A DNA stretch of 64,000 nucleotides from assembly GCF_024679245.1 (NCBI RefSeq), contig NC_090175.1, positions 47,836,653-47,900,652 of the forward strand, read 5' to 3'. The stretch is from Pseudorasbora parva. Its lineage: Eukaryota; Chordata; Actinopteri; Cypriniformes; Gobionidae. Numbering within the stretch: the first letter of the stretch is position 1; every line of letters begins with the position of its first letter. The translations under genes were made by a program, and so were the position numbers. Below, one piece after another: positions 1 through 34,268 of the stretch. The notes under the pieces are model-generated. The model ran no database searches and was not told where the DNA came from. It worked only from the letters and a program-made list of their open reading frames with translations.

Positions 1-1605
1 GCCAATGAATACCATAGACAGGCATTATGCAAATATGTTACATTGTTATGTTGGTATGTTACAGGAAGTGAGACTGAATCGCTTTTATGCACTGAAAAAG
101 CATAATAGGGGCCCTTTAATGTGTGCAGGTGTGATAATGTAGTCAACCATAATTTGAAAATAAATGACTAGTTGGATTAATGATCTTGTATATTTAGACT
201 AGTTTAGAGTCACATTATTTTAGTATTATTTATATACTATTATAGCATTCATATTTTTTAAATGGCTTTTTTTATATTTGCAGTTTATATATATCACATC
301 ACATGGGCACCCAGTTTGCGCGTCTAAATTTGCTGCTTATATTTACAAATTGAGCCTACAAAAGTATAATAAGCATTTTTAATGAACATAAAGGTCCATG
401 TTTAATAATAATAAAAAAGTGAAATTTAATGAAAATGTTTTTTTGAAATTAGAAAATATTTAGAGATTGTTAATTTAGTTACATGCGTTTAGTTACACGT
501 ATGAATGCATGTTCTCATGTCCATTTATTTTGTTCTAATGTCAAGTTATAATCTCAAGGTTTACACAATTCTTTTGTATTGTGCTTTTGGTGAAGTATAC
601 TAAAGTAACATTGTCACACGTGTACATTACTACTTGACAGCGCTATTTCCTGATGGTTTATAGAACAACTACTCCGAGTTGCCCTCTTTCATTTTCAAAG
701 AATTGTACCATGGCGAATGTGTCAAGTATAAACGCCTCGTCCGTTTGGGGAGGAGCACGTACAGTCAGCGGAGGCTCGCTCTGTGGAGCCAAGCGAAAGC
801 ATAAACAAAGCTTTAGACAGTCTGCTTGGGGAAAAGTTGAAAAAGCTTGTCTCATGTCATTTTAAAGCTCCCATATAATTTTTTTTTTTTTTAAAGGAAC
901 AAACATTATGATTGCACCTACATTTTGGCCACTGACTTTTTTCAGCCAAAAATGCCAGCCTTAAATACTGAACATTGCCATATAAAAAAAGCTGAGGTCC
1001 ATTACCCTTCTCAAAGCCTACCTACTACCTACCTTCTTTTATTTGTGAGCATTTTGCATATATATATATATAGTACTAAATTACTAAATGTAGTGTAATA
1101 CTGGCAGGCCACCAAACAAGACGGATAAAGCTGACTCTGAACTCTTGGTAACCTTAAATTGCAGCTGCAAGAGTTTTGCTTGGATTTTTTCTGTTTTACC
1201 GTGTGCATTGATCATTACTCGTGTTCACAGTAGGAGTGTTTATGCTGTGGAATAATTTTTTCTTCCTGTAGAGGAGCAGCTGCAAATGTGTGCAGTCTGT
1301 CAAACTAATTGTAAAGCAGTGCTAAATGCATACACACATTATTCTTCCAACATTAAACCCCCCTTTTTTCTTTTTCATTTCAACCCCAACACACAACCAG
1401 CAATGTTGAATCAAACTATTTCTAAAGAAACACATTTTTTGGAAGAGTTGATTGTGTGTTATTGGCCACTGAAAATGCTTTTAGGATTTTTCTGTGTCGT
1501 CATATCAGTGGGTTTGTGTGTTTGGTGCTTCTTAACCATGTCACCATCATGCTTTCAGTGCATCTACTTGTCCTGTCCATCATCTCATCTTTTTTTGTCT
1601 TGCAG
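1..1605 (+). other. Dystrophin intron 70 (3' part)
   Basis: Non-coding sequence before exon 71. The first 119 bases are the right end of a transposon family seen again at 16887-17938 (shared end AGCATAATAGGGGCnCTTTA). No exon-70-like sequence is visible, so that exon is upstream of the window. Small open frames here have no splice support or family resemblance. Confidence 0.6.
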
Positions 1606-22290
<20,685 letters not shown>

Positions 22291-22362
22291 AGATGTCTTC
22301 TCCTCGTTGCATGCTTTTGTAGTGTCAACAACTGGACAGGATATGTTTACAATGGGAATATC

Positions 22363-22368
22363 AATAAA
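22363..22368 (+). terminator. Polyadenylation signal of dystrophin
   Basis: AATAAA lies 73 bases after the dystrophin stop codon and is followed by a T-rich stretch. It is the first canonical signal downstream. Longer 3' UTR forms cannot be excluded. Confidence 0.6.
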
Positions 22369-22679
22369 AATCTATTTTTCTGAAGGATCGCGGTTCCACA
22401 TTGTAGATTTGATCTTTAGTAGTTTCAGTAGTTTCTTACGGAGAGTCTAGAATTGTTTATTAATACAAAAAAAATGGTTTTTAAACTTCTATGCAATTGT
22501 ACAAAAACAGAACGAAAGGTGTGTGATAACATGTAACATTGCGTGCAATGTCTTTGTACAAAGTGGCGCGCATTTTAAAAGTGTTTTATCTAAATGGGTG
22601 ACTGAGAATATGCAGGGGTGCTTTATCAACTAATTTTGTTTGTAACAAAATAACAAATGCATATTAAAAGGCAAGTCTG

Positions 22680-22812
<133 letters not shown>

Positions 22813-22920
22813 GTGGCATGTGCAAAAAGACATGTCTTTTGTGTGTCTGTATGTTTTTGTTTTTTTCTATATGTAAGCTGGCCCATTCAACTACTGCAGT
22901 CATCATGAAAAGAAAACGGC

Positions 22921-23243
22921 TTAAAGGTGCAGTAAGCGGTTTCTGAGAATCATTGTCGAACACTGTTGATGCTTAAAAAATCAATCCAAACAAACACACT
23001 CCTCCCTTCATTGCTCCGCCACCAAAATGCACAAACGCGCAATGAAAGAGTGGATCATAGCAAACATGACATAACACAGTAAACGAGTAAGTGCAATCAA
23101 AATCTAATGTTACTCACATACAGGGCAAAAGCAACTTTCAAGCCATGGTGAGTGGACACGCCCCCTAATGCTAATTGGCTACAAGTGTGCTTACTGATTC
23201 ACTTTTAACAGCTTTTTTCAGAAATCGCTTACTGCACCTTTAA
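22921..23243. repeat. MITE (AAAGGTGCAGTAAGCGG ends)
   Basis: The left end TTAAAGGTGCAGTAAGCGGT with TTCTGAGAAT is repeated inverted on the right as TTCAGAAATCGCTTACTGCACC. A second copy lies at 29834-30119 inside the cytokine receptor gene. It directly abuts the next element, sharing TTAAAGG. Confidence 0.8.
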
Positions 23244-24048
23244 AGGGTTAGTTCACCCAAAAATGAACATTTCCCCATGATTTACTCACCTTCAAATCAT
23301 CCTAGGTATATATGACGTTCTTCTTTCAGACAAATAAAATCAGTGTTTATATTTTTTATATTAAAAATGTCCAATGGCAGTGACTGTTGCTCCGTTTTTG
23401 AATCCCAACAAAGTGCATCTATATCCGTCATAAAACTGCTCCACAAGGCTTTGGCTGGTTAGCGTTTGTGTAAGAAAAAGATCCATATTTAAAACTTTAT
23501 TAACTATAATAGCTAGTTTCCGACAGTCAGCGGTACGCAAGCGAAAAAGTACAGTTACGGTGAATAGTCACCCTTGACACGTGTATTGACAAACACAGAC
23601 ACACAAAACACCAGTCATGAAGTAAAGAGAAATGGTGGAGGATTTGGATATAGAGAAGAGGGTTTGTTGCCCAGCCCTATCCGCAAGAAGCGCCAAAGCT
23701 TGTGATGCTCCTATACATCGTGTCGGGTTACTATTTTAACTTTTGCCTATGGGAAGTTAGTTATTTTAGTCTATAACGTTTTAAATATGGATATTTTTCT
23801 AAACACATTGCTTCACTTCAGAAGGCCTTTATTAACCCCCTGGGGCTGTGTGGAGCAGTTATATGATGGATAGATGCACTTTTATGGACTTCAGAAACAA
23901 AAGAGGTCACTGCCCTTATAAAGTTTGGAAAAGCCAGGATCATTTTTAATATAACTGTGTGTTCGTCTGAGAAGATTGTCATATAGGATGGCTTGAGGGT
24001 GAGTAAGTAATAGGCTAATTTTCATTTTTGGTTTAACTAACCCTTCAA
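23240..24048. repeat. Inverted-repeat DNA element (GGGTTAGTTCACCC family)
   Basis: Left end AGGGTTAGTTCACCCAAAAA and right end TTTTGGTTTAACTAACCCTT, with matching subterminal blocks (CCCCATGATTTACTCACC). Intergenic between dystrophin and the receptor gene, and fused end to end with the MITE to its left. Confidence 0.75.
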
Positions 24049-25142
24049 GGTTAAATGCTCTCTACCTCACAGAAATTCCCTTACTCCATGCTCTGTCCAT
24101 GTTTATTAAAGGAGCAATAACAATTGTGATCATAATATTTATGTTTAAACGACAACTTTCTGGTCACATGGCCAGATTATAGTCCACAGTCTCCTGCTGG
24201 AGACATTTTAAATCATCTACCAGAATGATAATGTATCTAGTGCTTGAATCATATATGGTGTTAGTTCTCTGTAAGAAACAAAATATAAGAGAAAAAGACA
24301 TATTTGATATTTGACATAATTGGGGCATTTAGAAACATAAGACAAAAATCTTAATGATAACTTTTAATAATCATCACCATCTTTCAATACTGGAATGAAT
24401 CGTAAATGAAAGGTCACGTTTTCATTGTTCTTGTAATCCAATGTCTGACTCTCAGTGTTCATCTGAGGTTATTTATTGTTATTGCCATCTACAAATTCTA
24501 GCGAAAATGATAGCATGGTTTACAGAAGTCCACTTGAGATGACACAATACAAAATATTCCACTCTGCATTGTTCTTTAACACATCTGATTTTCTTTCTGT
24601 GTGTCTTTTTATTAAACCTCTATGCTTTGTGTGAACAAATATATCAAAATAAATGATCATAATGTATATGTATGCACAATTTATGACCATTACGATTACA
24701 AAAGAGTTTTGCACCTGGGAGAAGAGCATGTCCAGAGTACTGCATATTTATTTCTGAGATGTGCGATTTGTTCTGAAATTCTATACTTTATTTGGAATTG
24801 CAAAGGGAATATTTTACCAGACTATGAAATGTAATTGTGGTTTTCTTTACTTGCTGCTGCATTAGTTGATAAAAATGGAAACCACCATTTGTCTGTTTCA
24901 TTATGGATTCATTTTGTCTAGAAGCAAGTATAGATTGCATTATCATCTGAAATACTCAATATATCTGTTGAAAATGTATAGGAGAATTTAGGGGTTAGAT
25001 ATTTAAAGTCAAGATACCGTGGCTTTAACAAGCATGATGGTTCGAATGAAATGTGCAATAAATGGGAAATCGTAAAATAATAAATTACATTTCTAAAATA
25101 AATATTTACAATTTTAAAATAAAATTCTAAACAGTTTAATTT

Positions 25143-25221
<79 letters not shown>

Positions 25222-25792
25222 CAAATAAAAAAAAAACAAATGTTTTAAAAATAGAAATCTTTTGTAACAACAATATAAACTACTGGTCAGTAATTTGGGG
25301 TCAGTCATTTTTATTTTTTAATAAATCAATTTTATTCAGCAAGGATGTTAATTTTTTTTTTTAAATGATAGTAAAGGAGATTTATTTTATTTGAAAATGT
25401 TTTTATTTTGAATAAATGTAGTTCTTTTGAACCTTTTATTCATCAAATATATTTGGCAGCAGAACTGTTTCCAACACTCATAATAAGTCAGAATATTAGA
25501 ATGATTTCTGAAGGATCATGTGATAGACTGGATGTCATGTGACACTGAAGACTGGAGTAACGATCCTGTAAATTCTGCTTTGCATCACAGAAATAAATGA
25601 TAATTGAAAGTATAATAAATTGTAAACCAAATATTTTAAATTGCAATAATATATCACAATATTTATAAAAAATAAATTTAAAAAAATCTGTATTTTTGAT
25701 CAAATAAATGCAGGCTTGATTAGCAGAAGAAACTTCTTTCAAAAACATTACAAATAGTAATGTCCAAACTTTTGCCTGTGCTATATACATAC

Positions 25793-25823
<31 letters not shown>

Positions 25824-26330
25824 AACACACACATTTAGCTAAAAAACAAACAAACTATATTCAGTTCACCAATGGAAATGTCAAATAAATGTACATACGC
25901 TTCAATGATGCTGATGTTCAATGATGCTTAATGATACAGTAAGTTGCACTGTAGCCTCTAGGGGCAGTGTTGAGACTGTTAATTTCCAAACCACTTGAAG
26001 AGTTTTCCTGTTTTTCCCCTGCGAGTTAAGGAATTTACTTTCCAAGAATAAATGTCACAATAGAAATCAAATACTTGTTAAAACGTGACTTTTTATTTGG
26101 GGGTTGGGGGGGGGGGGAATAAACATTGTGTGGAGTTTGTCAATGTACATAGGCCTATATATTTCGATTTGTTTCATGTTGACACCGGATAAAATAAAGC
26201 AAAAATACATTACACAAATAAATACTGTTTTACCAAACAGCAGAATTGCTCTCTGCATTTTATACATGAATGACGTTAGTCTGTTGCTGAAACACGTCTT
26301 GTGTTTTCTTCTTCTTCCCCCAACTCAAAT
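24049..26330. other. Intergenic spacer between dystrophin and the receptor
   Basis: AT-rich spacer. It contains (TC)n(TA)n at 25149-25217, a copy of the dispersed repeat at 25280-25780 and a short (TA)n(CA)n at 25790-25831. No exon with splice support or recognisable protein was seen on either strand. Confidence 0.6.
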
Positions 26331-26378
26331 AGGAAGCAGTTGAGTCATATAGTGTGCTCCTGGTTCCTCTTCAGCACA
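26331..26378 (+). promoter_or_regulatory. Proximal promoter of the cytokine receptor gene
   Basis: AGGAAG (ETS-type core) at 26331, TGAGTCA (a perfect AP-1 core) at 26341-26347, and a TATA-like GATAAAAG at 26370 lie within 90 bases before the start ATG. The spacing would place transcription start near 26400, leaving a very short 5' UTR. Motif matches only. Confidence 0.4.
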
Positions 26379-26416
26379 TGATAAAAGCCCGCCGATTAGA
26401 CCTGCAGTGATCAGTG

Positions 26417-29400
26417 ATGTTGTCAGTCATGATTTTAAAGCTCAGCATCTGGGCTCTCATATTCTTCGTGACCAACTATGTTCCCACCTATGCTGGTCAG
26501 TATTATTTGCTTCTTTATAATAATTGCTTTTAGGTATAATTTTGAAATTACATATTTATTCCGTTTTTTTTTTTTTTTTTTACTAATTCATGTTTATTCA
26601 TTTTTGTACTTTTTTTCATTGAAAGCATTGAGACTGACATTTACAAAAATATTATGATAATATAGTTTATTCATATTGTTTAATAATGCTGCATATATTT
26701 GCAGTATAGGAATACTTCTAAAATGTACTTTTGGTAACACTTTATTTTAGAAAAGCGTTTAAATGAAATTAATTATTATTATTATTATTTATTTTAATGC
26801 TCCCCCAGTTGAGGTGTTACTAACTATAACTTTGCAACGTAACTCTCATTAGAGTATTAGTAGACTGTGCTTAATATCTGCGAACACTTTCTGTTTTTGA
26901 TGTTCCCCAACAGACATTCCACTGATTATAAGTAACCTAACCTTGCGATTGTCAATGTATTCAATTCTACTCAGCTGAACCCTAACAATCTACTAATAAT
27001 CTAGTTGACGTATTAAGTTGCTTATACAGTAGTAAAATGTATAAAGTGGACCATCGAAATAAAGTATAATAACCTTTTAAGTTGAAACATTTACCAAAAA
27101 AAGTTAGCAATGATTTAATACAAAATATTTTATAGCTCCCAACTAGGGGAAGTACCTGTTAGTGTTTAATGCTGTTTGACATTAAGATTGTGTAAGCATG
27201 TTGTTACCACTGTGCTGAAGTAAACACTGCATTTAGACTAAGCACTGACTGCCCTTTAATGCTAATATTTTAATTGTTCATGCTAATATAGTGGTAGATG
27301 AAATAGACTAGGCCTGTGGCCTTTTTTATTTTTAAACAAATTACGTTCCTCTTACTATCACTGTCGTTCAACATATTTCATGTGAAGTTCTACGTTTTTC
27401 ATTTGGAGTTCCCATAACCTTAAATCAGCATATTGATTTATGCTGCTGCATTATTTTTATTTTTATTATTATTATTTAGAGTGTATGAAGAAAGTGTTAA
27501 AGGTAAGAGAGTTTTTTTTGTAAGTGTAGTGTGGTTTGTATAAACTACAATTTTCAAGAAAAACATTCATAGCTTGTAAATGGTAAAACAACAGACATGT
27601 TCAAAATGATTAAAAGTATTCTACCTCCAGTACCTCAGATTGGTTGTTAAAGGTTAGTGGAAAATGAACATAGCCTGTGGTTGCACTGCTGCAGGACACC
27701 TGTGTATCAAAGCTAATTCTGTGTTGCATCATTTGTTTTGTTAAATGCAGTAGGTTTCTAACTGGGTCATGACCCACTGGTGGATAGCAGAGAGGGGAAA
27801 AATATGTAGCACGAAGTGTGAGAATGGTGGCCTGTTCATCCAATGTCAGAAATATAAAGATTGCAATTTCTCAGTTTGTTGGTGGGAATAAGTTGTATTT
27901 ACATAATCAGACATGACGCACTACAATGTAACAATATGAAAAGAGAATGTTTTTGTGGGTGTTGAGTTTGATCATACTCCTCTAGGTGGGTTTTCAGCAT
28001 GAAAAAGTCATTTTTTCTATCTAATGCAATGACATTTATACTTAAACAAACAAATACTTTATAAATTCAATTATTAATTCTTTATAATAATGTATTACTG
28101 ACTGTGATGATACTCTCTTTTACTTTATAAGCAAAGCTGGCTGGACCCCAGAATGTGAAAGTGTCCTCCTTTAATATGGGTGCAGTTGTCGAATGGAAAT
28201 CTCCACACAATCCCATGAGCAACGTGACGTACACGGCAAGATATATGTAAGTAATACGCAAAATAAATCTTAAAGGATTAGTTCACTTTAAAATGAAAAT
28301 GACCCCATGATTTACACACCCTCAAGCCTTTTTGATGAACACAATGATGAGTTATATTAATAAATACCCTGATGTTTCCAAGCTTTATAATGGCAGTGAA
28401 CAGGGCTCATGAGATTGAAGCTCAAAAAAGTGCATGCATCCATCCATAAACGTACTCTACAATGCTCCAGTGGGTTAATAAAAGCCTTCTGTAGTGAAGC
28501 CATGTGTTTAAAAAAAAATCCATATTTAAAACTTTATAAAGTAAAATATCAATCTACCGCCAGACCGCCTGTATTCAACTTACGAAAAAAAAGCAAATTG
28601 CGCAACATATCACTAGGATGTAGCGTAAGCATTTTGAACTGTGAAGAGGCATTAAATGGTAAATGGACTGCATTTATATAGCGCTTTTAACAGACCCTAT
28701 GGCCATCCAAAGCCATGTAAGGCACCATCCAGCTCGTCGGGAGCAGCTGGGGTTAGGTGTCTGCTCATGGACACCTTGAAACTTGGTCAGGTGGAACCGG
28801 GGATCGAACCACCTTTCGGTTTGTAGACAACCTACATGAACCACTGAGCCACTGCCGCCTCACTGAGCCACTGCCGCCCCGCCACATTACACTTTTTGCG
28901 TTGTGAACAAAGTTGAATACAGAACCAGTCTGGCAAAAGCTTGATATTTTACTTAATAAAATTTTAAATATGGATATTTTTATTACAAAACTCCATCAAA
29001 TCACTTCAGAAGGCCTTTATTAAGTATGTTTATGATGGATGGATGAACTTTTTTGAGCTTCAGACTAAATGGACCCGTCACTGGCATTATAAAGGATTTT
29101 TCATGAATTTTATTAATATAACTCCAATTGTGTTCATCAGAAAGAAGAATGTCATATACACCTAGGATGATTTGAGGAATGATTTGAGTAAATCATGGGC
29201 TAATTGTCATTTTAAATTGAACTAATCCTTAAATATACTCCAACATGAGAAAGAAAAAGGCAAACAAAAAGCCTCCATGCCATTTATAAATTACTCCTGT
29301 AACAAGTGTTTGTTTGCTACTATCGTTATATTATAATCTGATACTTCTAAACTTTTGCAGAAGTTGAAAACAATAGGCCTATTCTTTACACGCATGAAAA

Positions 29401-32400
29401 ACATTTTTGCCTAGCATAATTTTGGATTAGATACCTTTATATTATTGTTTTTCTTCTCTTGTTTGGTTTCTCTTTTTTTCTTTTCTTTTTTATCTGGTTC
29501 TTTGTTTGTATTTTATTGTATTTTTATCTTATCAGTTTGAAACTGTATAGCACTTTGGTTGATTTGATTAATGTTGTGTTTGTCATCTGCCCTGTCCTTG
29601 CAGCCTGAGAAAAGATAATGTTTTCCTCTGTATGAACACCAAAGAGCTGAAATGTGATGCAGGAAAACTACCAGTTCTATATGGGCGCTACACTTTTCAA
29701 GTGCGAGCAGAGGATCAGGATCGGGATCTGTACTCTGAGTGGGTTAATACATCCACATTTATGCTTAATGTGCACAGTAAGTGTGAATCTGTGTTTGCAG
29801 CTCTTAGTTCACACTATAGGCTCTTTTGTGTTAAAGTTAAGCGATTTCTGAGAGACGCTGTTTAAAGTGGATTGGACAGAGAGCCACACTTGTCTCCAAT
29901 CAGTAGTTGGGGTGTGACCTCTCATGATTGGGTAGGAGAAAAAATGAGTAAGAGGGAGATTTGAAGAAAGACTGTAGAAAGAGGGATGGCTGAGAGACAT
30001 TACAAAAGACAAAATGTCTGAGGAATATCACTGGGAAAAGAAGAGTTATTTTCGGGGGGTATTTCAAGTATCAACCGTTTTCAACAATGATTCTCAGAAA
30101 TCACTTACTGCACCTTTAAGTCAATAGGAGATTCATATATAATCATTATTTCAACTGATTTGCTCCCCTGTAGGTATCATAGGACCCCCCACTGTGCGTC
30201 TTGCTGTCAGTAATAATGTTTTGGATGTGCACGTCAAGCCCCCAGTGCTGAAAGTGGGCAACCTTTCAGATATTTTTTCCAAAGTGTCCTATACCATCAG
30301 ATATTGGGCTGGAGACCTTGAAGAGGTGCTAAATAAACACTCATGTTCTTCTGTATCATTCTGTACATCAGTTTAATTTTTCAGAAGCATAAATCATTAG
30401 ACATATTTGTTATACACTTAAATAATTGAACTAAAACTGAAGCATAACTTGAAATAAGCAACTGAAATAAAGTAAAATGTATATATAAGGTACTAAAAAC
30501 TTATCTAAATTTTTTTATGTTGAACAACAAAAACTGAAATAATTATTAAAGCTTTAACTAAAATTAAAATTAAAATATAGAAAATACATTTACTTAATTT
30601 ATAGATTTAAATTAACTATTGAATTAACTAATTCAAAATAGAAATTACAATCTAAAATGCTACAAAAAACACTGTACAAAAACTATAATTTTTGTTATTG
30701 ACAAAATTAATTACAAGTGAATGTTTCTGTTGGATTGATAAATAGACTATTTTTAATTATGTATTTACTTTACTGTATTATGAGCAGCTCTACTGAAAAT
30801 AAAGAATCATTACATATAATGAAAGGCAAAGTGTGTGTTCAAACTCTCAAATATATTAACATATAGACCTTGTTGTCAAGTGGGAATATTTGATCTAATT
30901 TTAAACATAATTTAAAAGATCTGGTGTGGAGCCTCACATACAAGTAAACAAATATGTAATTAATATTTTCAAAATAACCATAAGATGATCTTTGTGTCTG
31001 ATAGGCAGTAGAGAAGACGGTCAACACTGAAGAGCACATTAAAGCCAATGGAGATGTTAAACTGAGTGTTAAAGTACCACATTCATGGAGCAGATTTTGT
31101 GCTCAGGCAAAGGTGCTTCCTGAAGGCTACACAAATTTGAAACAGTTCAGTGATGCTGTATGTGTGACCAGCGTACCTGGTAAGTGTCTCCATCTACACC
31201 TGTCACCCACTCAAGATATGCAATGCGTATAAACGTATAAAGTGTGTGATAGTGCAGGATATTAGTTGGCAGTTGATTATGAAGTGTAACAGACAATATG
31301 CTACCATAGAACTCTGTGAGTGTGCAAAATAAAGTAGAATACAGATTCATCTTTTCCAGGCAGCCCTGCAAGATAGCGACAAGGCGATAATTATATAATT
31401 ATTGGATGCATTCATTCAAAACTGCAGATAGATACAGATCTTATTCATGGCTTATGTTAAACTAAGAACCATAATGACATTGATGATGATGATGATTGTC
31501 TGTGTATATAGAGACACCAGTGCTCACCAGCTGTTTGATAGCTGCTGCCATCCTTCTTCCTCTGGGAATCGTGGCCGTCTTGTTCATCTATAAATTGTAC
31601 AAATACCTGTATCCTAAAACCAACCTGCCAGAACATCTCAAGGTATGTCTCGTGATTCCACTACACATCATACAACTTTACCTTAATTGATCATAACAAT
31701 TTGCTTAAATAATAGATGATTGTAGTATATTATTATAGTATGGATTCAAATTTTATATTAGCTTTCATTGTTATATTTTCAGTGTTAAGTGCTTTTGTTT
31801 ATTATTGTGTTTTTTTAAACAGTTCTGTTTAGCTTTTATCATTCTTATTTCAGTTTTAATCATTTTAGTACTTCACTTAGTCTCACTTTATGTTTGATGT
31901 CTCTAACTGCTATGTACTAAAAAAAAGTAACATGTTTGCTGCTATTGAGGTGAGATACTGGTAAATTTAGGGTCAGGTTTGGCTGGTTTGGTTAGGTTAA
32001 GGGTGGGTTACGAGGTAAGGGAAGTGTCAATGGTGTAATTATGTAATAATATGTAACTACATGCAGATATTTTTTAAATAAAGGTATGATGTAAAACATG
32101 TATGTACACAATAAGTGAATTGTATGAATAATTTAAAGGTACGCTATACATTTTGTAACAATGTAACTGCATGCATTTTGCAGAAGAACATTTGTGTTTT
32201 GGTTCTGCATGACTGTGCACATGAATATGACCTTTCACAATAGACCATTCTTTACAATGAGCTCTGTTAGATTTATCTGTTCAATAAAATACCAGTTACT
32301 CACATGTTGAGTAAAAACACCATCTCTGTGTCGCCTTTACATTTCAAACCCCTCAGTTCTCGTTATCTCCGAAAAGCCAAGCCAATGTTGATTGTCGTTT

Positions 32401-33424
32401 TATTACGAGCTCTGTCGAGTTCTCCTTTTGCCAGACTTCGTTCTGTTCGCAGTGTTTTTCTAACTTTTTATTCAGATTATTTACGAATATGACAAGACAT
32501 GCACAGACGAGTGACATATAGGCATGTTTAAAATATAAACACTTATTATAGGCTTACCATAGTGAATCAGGGTAAGACAAAAACATTTTGGAAGAAGGAT
32601 TGATAATGTATGACAAAATAGTGTTCATTTTGAATAAAATAAATTTGATAGCACTTTATTTTACAGTGTCCTTGTTACACGTTATATGTAATTACTGTAA
32701 TAATAACTATAGGCTAAATTATGCATAATTATGCAACTGACCCTAAAACAAACCCCAATCTTACCCTATAGCAAGTACATGTGTTTTAATTATTATTACA
32801 CAGTACTTAAATGCATAATTACACTGTAACAAACAGACACATTAAAATAAAGTGTGACCTGTGTACCTATAAATGTTAGTACATGGTAGTTAAAGGCACT
32901 TCACATAAAGTGGGACCCTTCAGTTTAAACATGATTCAGTTGTTTTATTTCAGCTTTACTGAAATGTTTTTATATATAGTTTTAGTCAACGATAACAACA
33001 CTGTTTAAAACATATTCTTAACACCGGTTCTTTCTAGAATCTATTCGTACCATCATTTTGGAATGCAGAGGCAACCCAACATTATCCACAGCAGAAGGAA
33101 CAGCATGATAAAATCAGTGCCATATCTGAGGACCATCTTTATCAAGCGCTCAGTGAGAAGAGCAACATCTCAGTGGACAAGGACTCTAGGTTGTCTTTTG
33201 ATCTCGGCCCAATACAAGAGATGGAAGAGGATTACAAACTGCTCACACACATGACACCTGCACCATCATTTTACCCTAACCATCTCTACCCATTATGCTC
33301 GAATAACACACTGTTGACTCATTTAAAGCAACCTCACTTTGGAGGCTCTATAAGCACTCAGTCTTGTTACTACAATGTAGCAGTCCCAAGCTCTGAGCTG
33401 AAACGCACTGAATGTGTTTGCTGA
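26417..33424 (+). CDS. Class II cytokine receptor family member (complete, 403 aa)
   Basis: Single-pass receptor of the interferon/IL-10 type. Exons: 26417-26495, 28132-28246, 29604-29776, 30174-30325, 31005-31179, 31512-31642 and 33038-33424, total 1212 bases. Intron phases 1,2,1,0,1,0 fit this family as I recall it. Residues 1-26 form a signal peptide (MLSVMILKLSIWALIFFV...). Two fibronectin-type domains follow: the first has the cysteine pair in CMNTKELKC, the second the pair in RFCAQAK and AVCV. N-glycosylation motifs NVT, NTS and NLS are present. The membrane segment is about 235-257 (IAAAILLPLGIVAVLFIY), then a Box1-like NLPEHLKNL and a cytoplasmic tail of about 145 residues with tyrosines in EEDYKLL and SCYYNV. 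No YDKPH-type STAT1 site is seen. It could be an IL-10R2-, IL-20R- or IFN-gamma-receptor-like CRFB; I cannot assign which. Confidence 0.88.
28270..29232. repeat. Inverted-repeat DNA element carrying a nested SINE-like insertion
   Basis: Left end TTAAAGGATTAGTTCACTTT and right end AAATTGAACTAATCCTTAA, same family as 4068-4760. A SINE-like unit is inserted at 28658-28880. It fills most of intron 2 of the receptor gene. Confidence 0.7.
28658..28880 (+). repeat. SINE-like element (TGGACTGCATTTATATAGC)
   Basis: Starts GGTAAATGGACTGCATTTAT, contains GGGGATCGAACCACC (similar to a Pol III B box) and ends with the 18-base unit CACTGAGCCACTGCCGCC repeated twice. This layout is widespread in fish genomes. 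It is nested in the DNA element 28270-29232. Confidence 0.6.
29834..30119. repeat. MITE, second copy of the 22921-23243 family
   Basis: Left AAGTTAAGCGATTTCTGAGA and right TTCTCAGAAATCACTTACTG then CACCTTTAA, the same inverted ends as at 22921-23243. It occupies most of intron 3 of the receptor gene, stopping about 50 bases before exon 4. Confidence 0.75.
32640..32925. repeat. Dispersed TIR repeat (CACTTTATTTTACAGTG)
   Basis: Starts AGCACTTTATTTTACAGTG and ends in AAAATAAAGTGTGACC and a second partial end. The interior has CTGACCCTAAAACAAACCCC. Related sequence, reversed, is near the right edge (62815-62950). Located in the last intron of the receptor gene. Confidence 0.5.
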
Positions 33425-33631
33425 ACTCACCAATAAGCTGAAATGTTATTGAAAAAAATTCTATTTTTAAAAAATCATTATGCAGTGGTGCAATGTTTGT
33501 GTGTTGAATGTATATAATTTCTTGCATAAAATGCTATTTACCCATGCTAATAATAGACTGTACTTTATTGAGAAACTTTTATTGTCAATGTATGCCTGTA
33601 TTATTATTAATATTATTGTGAAATGTATAGC

Positions 33632-33637
33632 AATAAA
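33632..33637 (+). terminator. Polyadenylation signal of the receptor gene
   Basis: AATAAA about 208 bases after the TGA at 33422-33424, followed by a TG-rich region. First canonical signal after the stop. Confidence 0.55.
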
Positions 33638-33841
33638 TGAAATGGAGCTGTATTTCTCTTCCTTAAATCACACTTCTCTGGTTGATCATTTGATTACGTT
33701 AGCACTGAGATTTACACGTGTATGTTATGTAACAGTTAAATTATATTTGTAATAATTTTACTAAATATAATTTAGGTCTATAATTTTTTTTTCTGGTTTC
33801 ATAAAAATAAGTAAATATTTTTGGGCAACTTCAAAAGTATT

Positions 33842-33847
<6 letters not shown>

Positions 33848-33930
<83 letters not shown>
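33848..33930. repeat. (TA)n microsatellite
   Basis: About 83 bases of pure TA, directly abutting the left arm of the inverted-repeat element that follows. Confidence 0.95.
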
Positions 33931-33932
<2 letters not shown>

Positions 33933-34002
33933 CCAACTATGAGGACTTTCGCTTCTGAGAACCCTTGGAAATGTGAATAGGGTCCATATATGTATTCCCT
34001 AA

Positions 34003-34080
<78 letters not shown>

Positions 34081-34171
34081 ATATATATACCATATATATA
34101 TACCATATATATACCATATATGGAATAGGGAATATATATATGGACCCTATTCCATATATATATTCCCTAAT

Positions 34172-34218
<47 letters not shown>

Positions 34219-34234
34219 ATAGATACCATGTATA

Positions 34235-34268
<34 letters not shown>

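Noticed and set aside
653..865. Small frame before dystrophin exon 71 considered as exon 70 or a short-isoform first exon
   Set aside because: No resemblance to exon 70 sequence and no fitting splice sites.
28770..28870. tRNA gene suspected from GGGGATCGAACC
   Set aside because: Only a B-box-like word within a SINE-like repeat; no cloverleaf can be formed.
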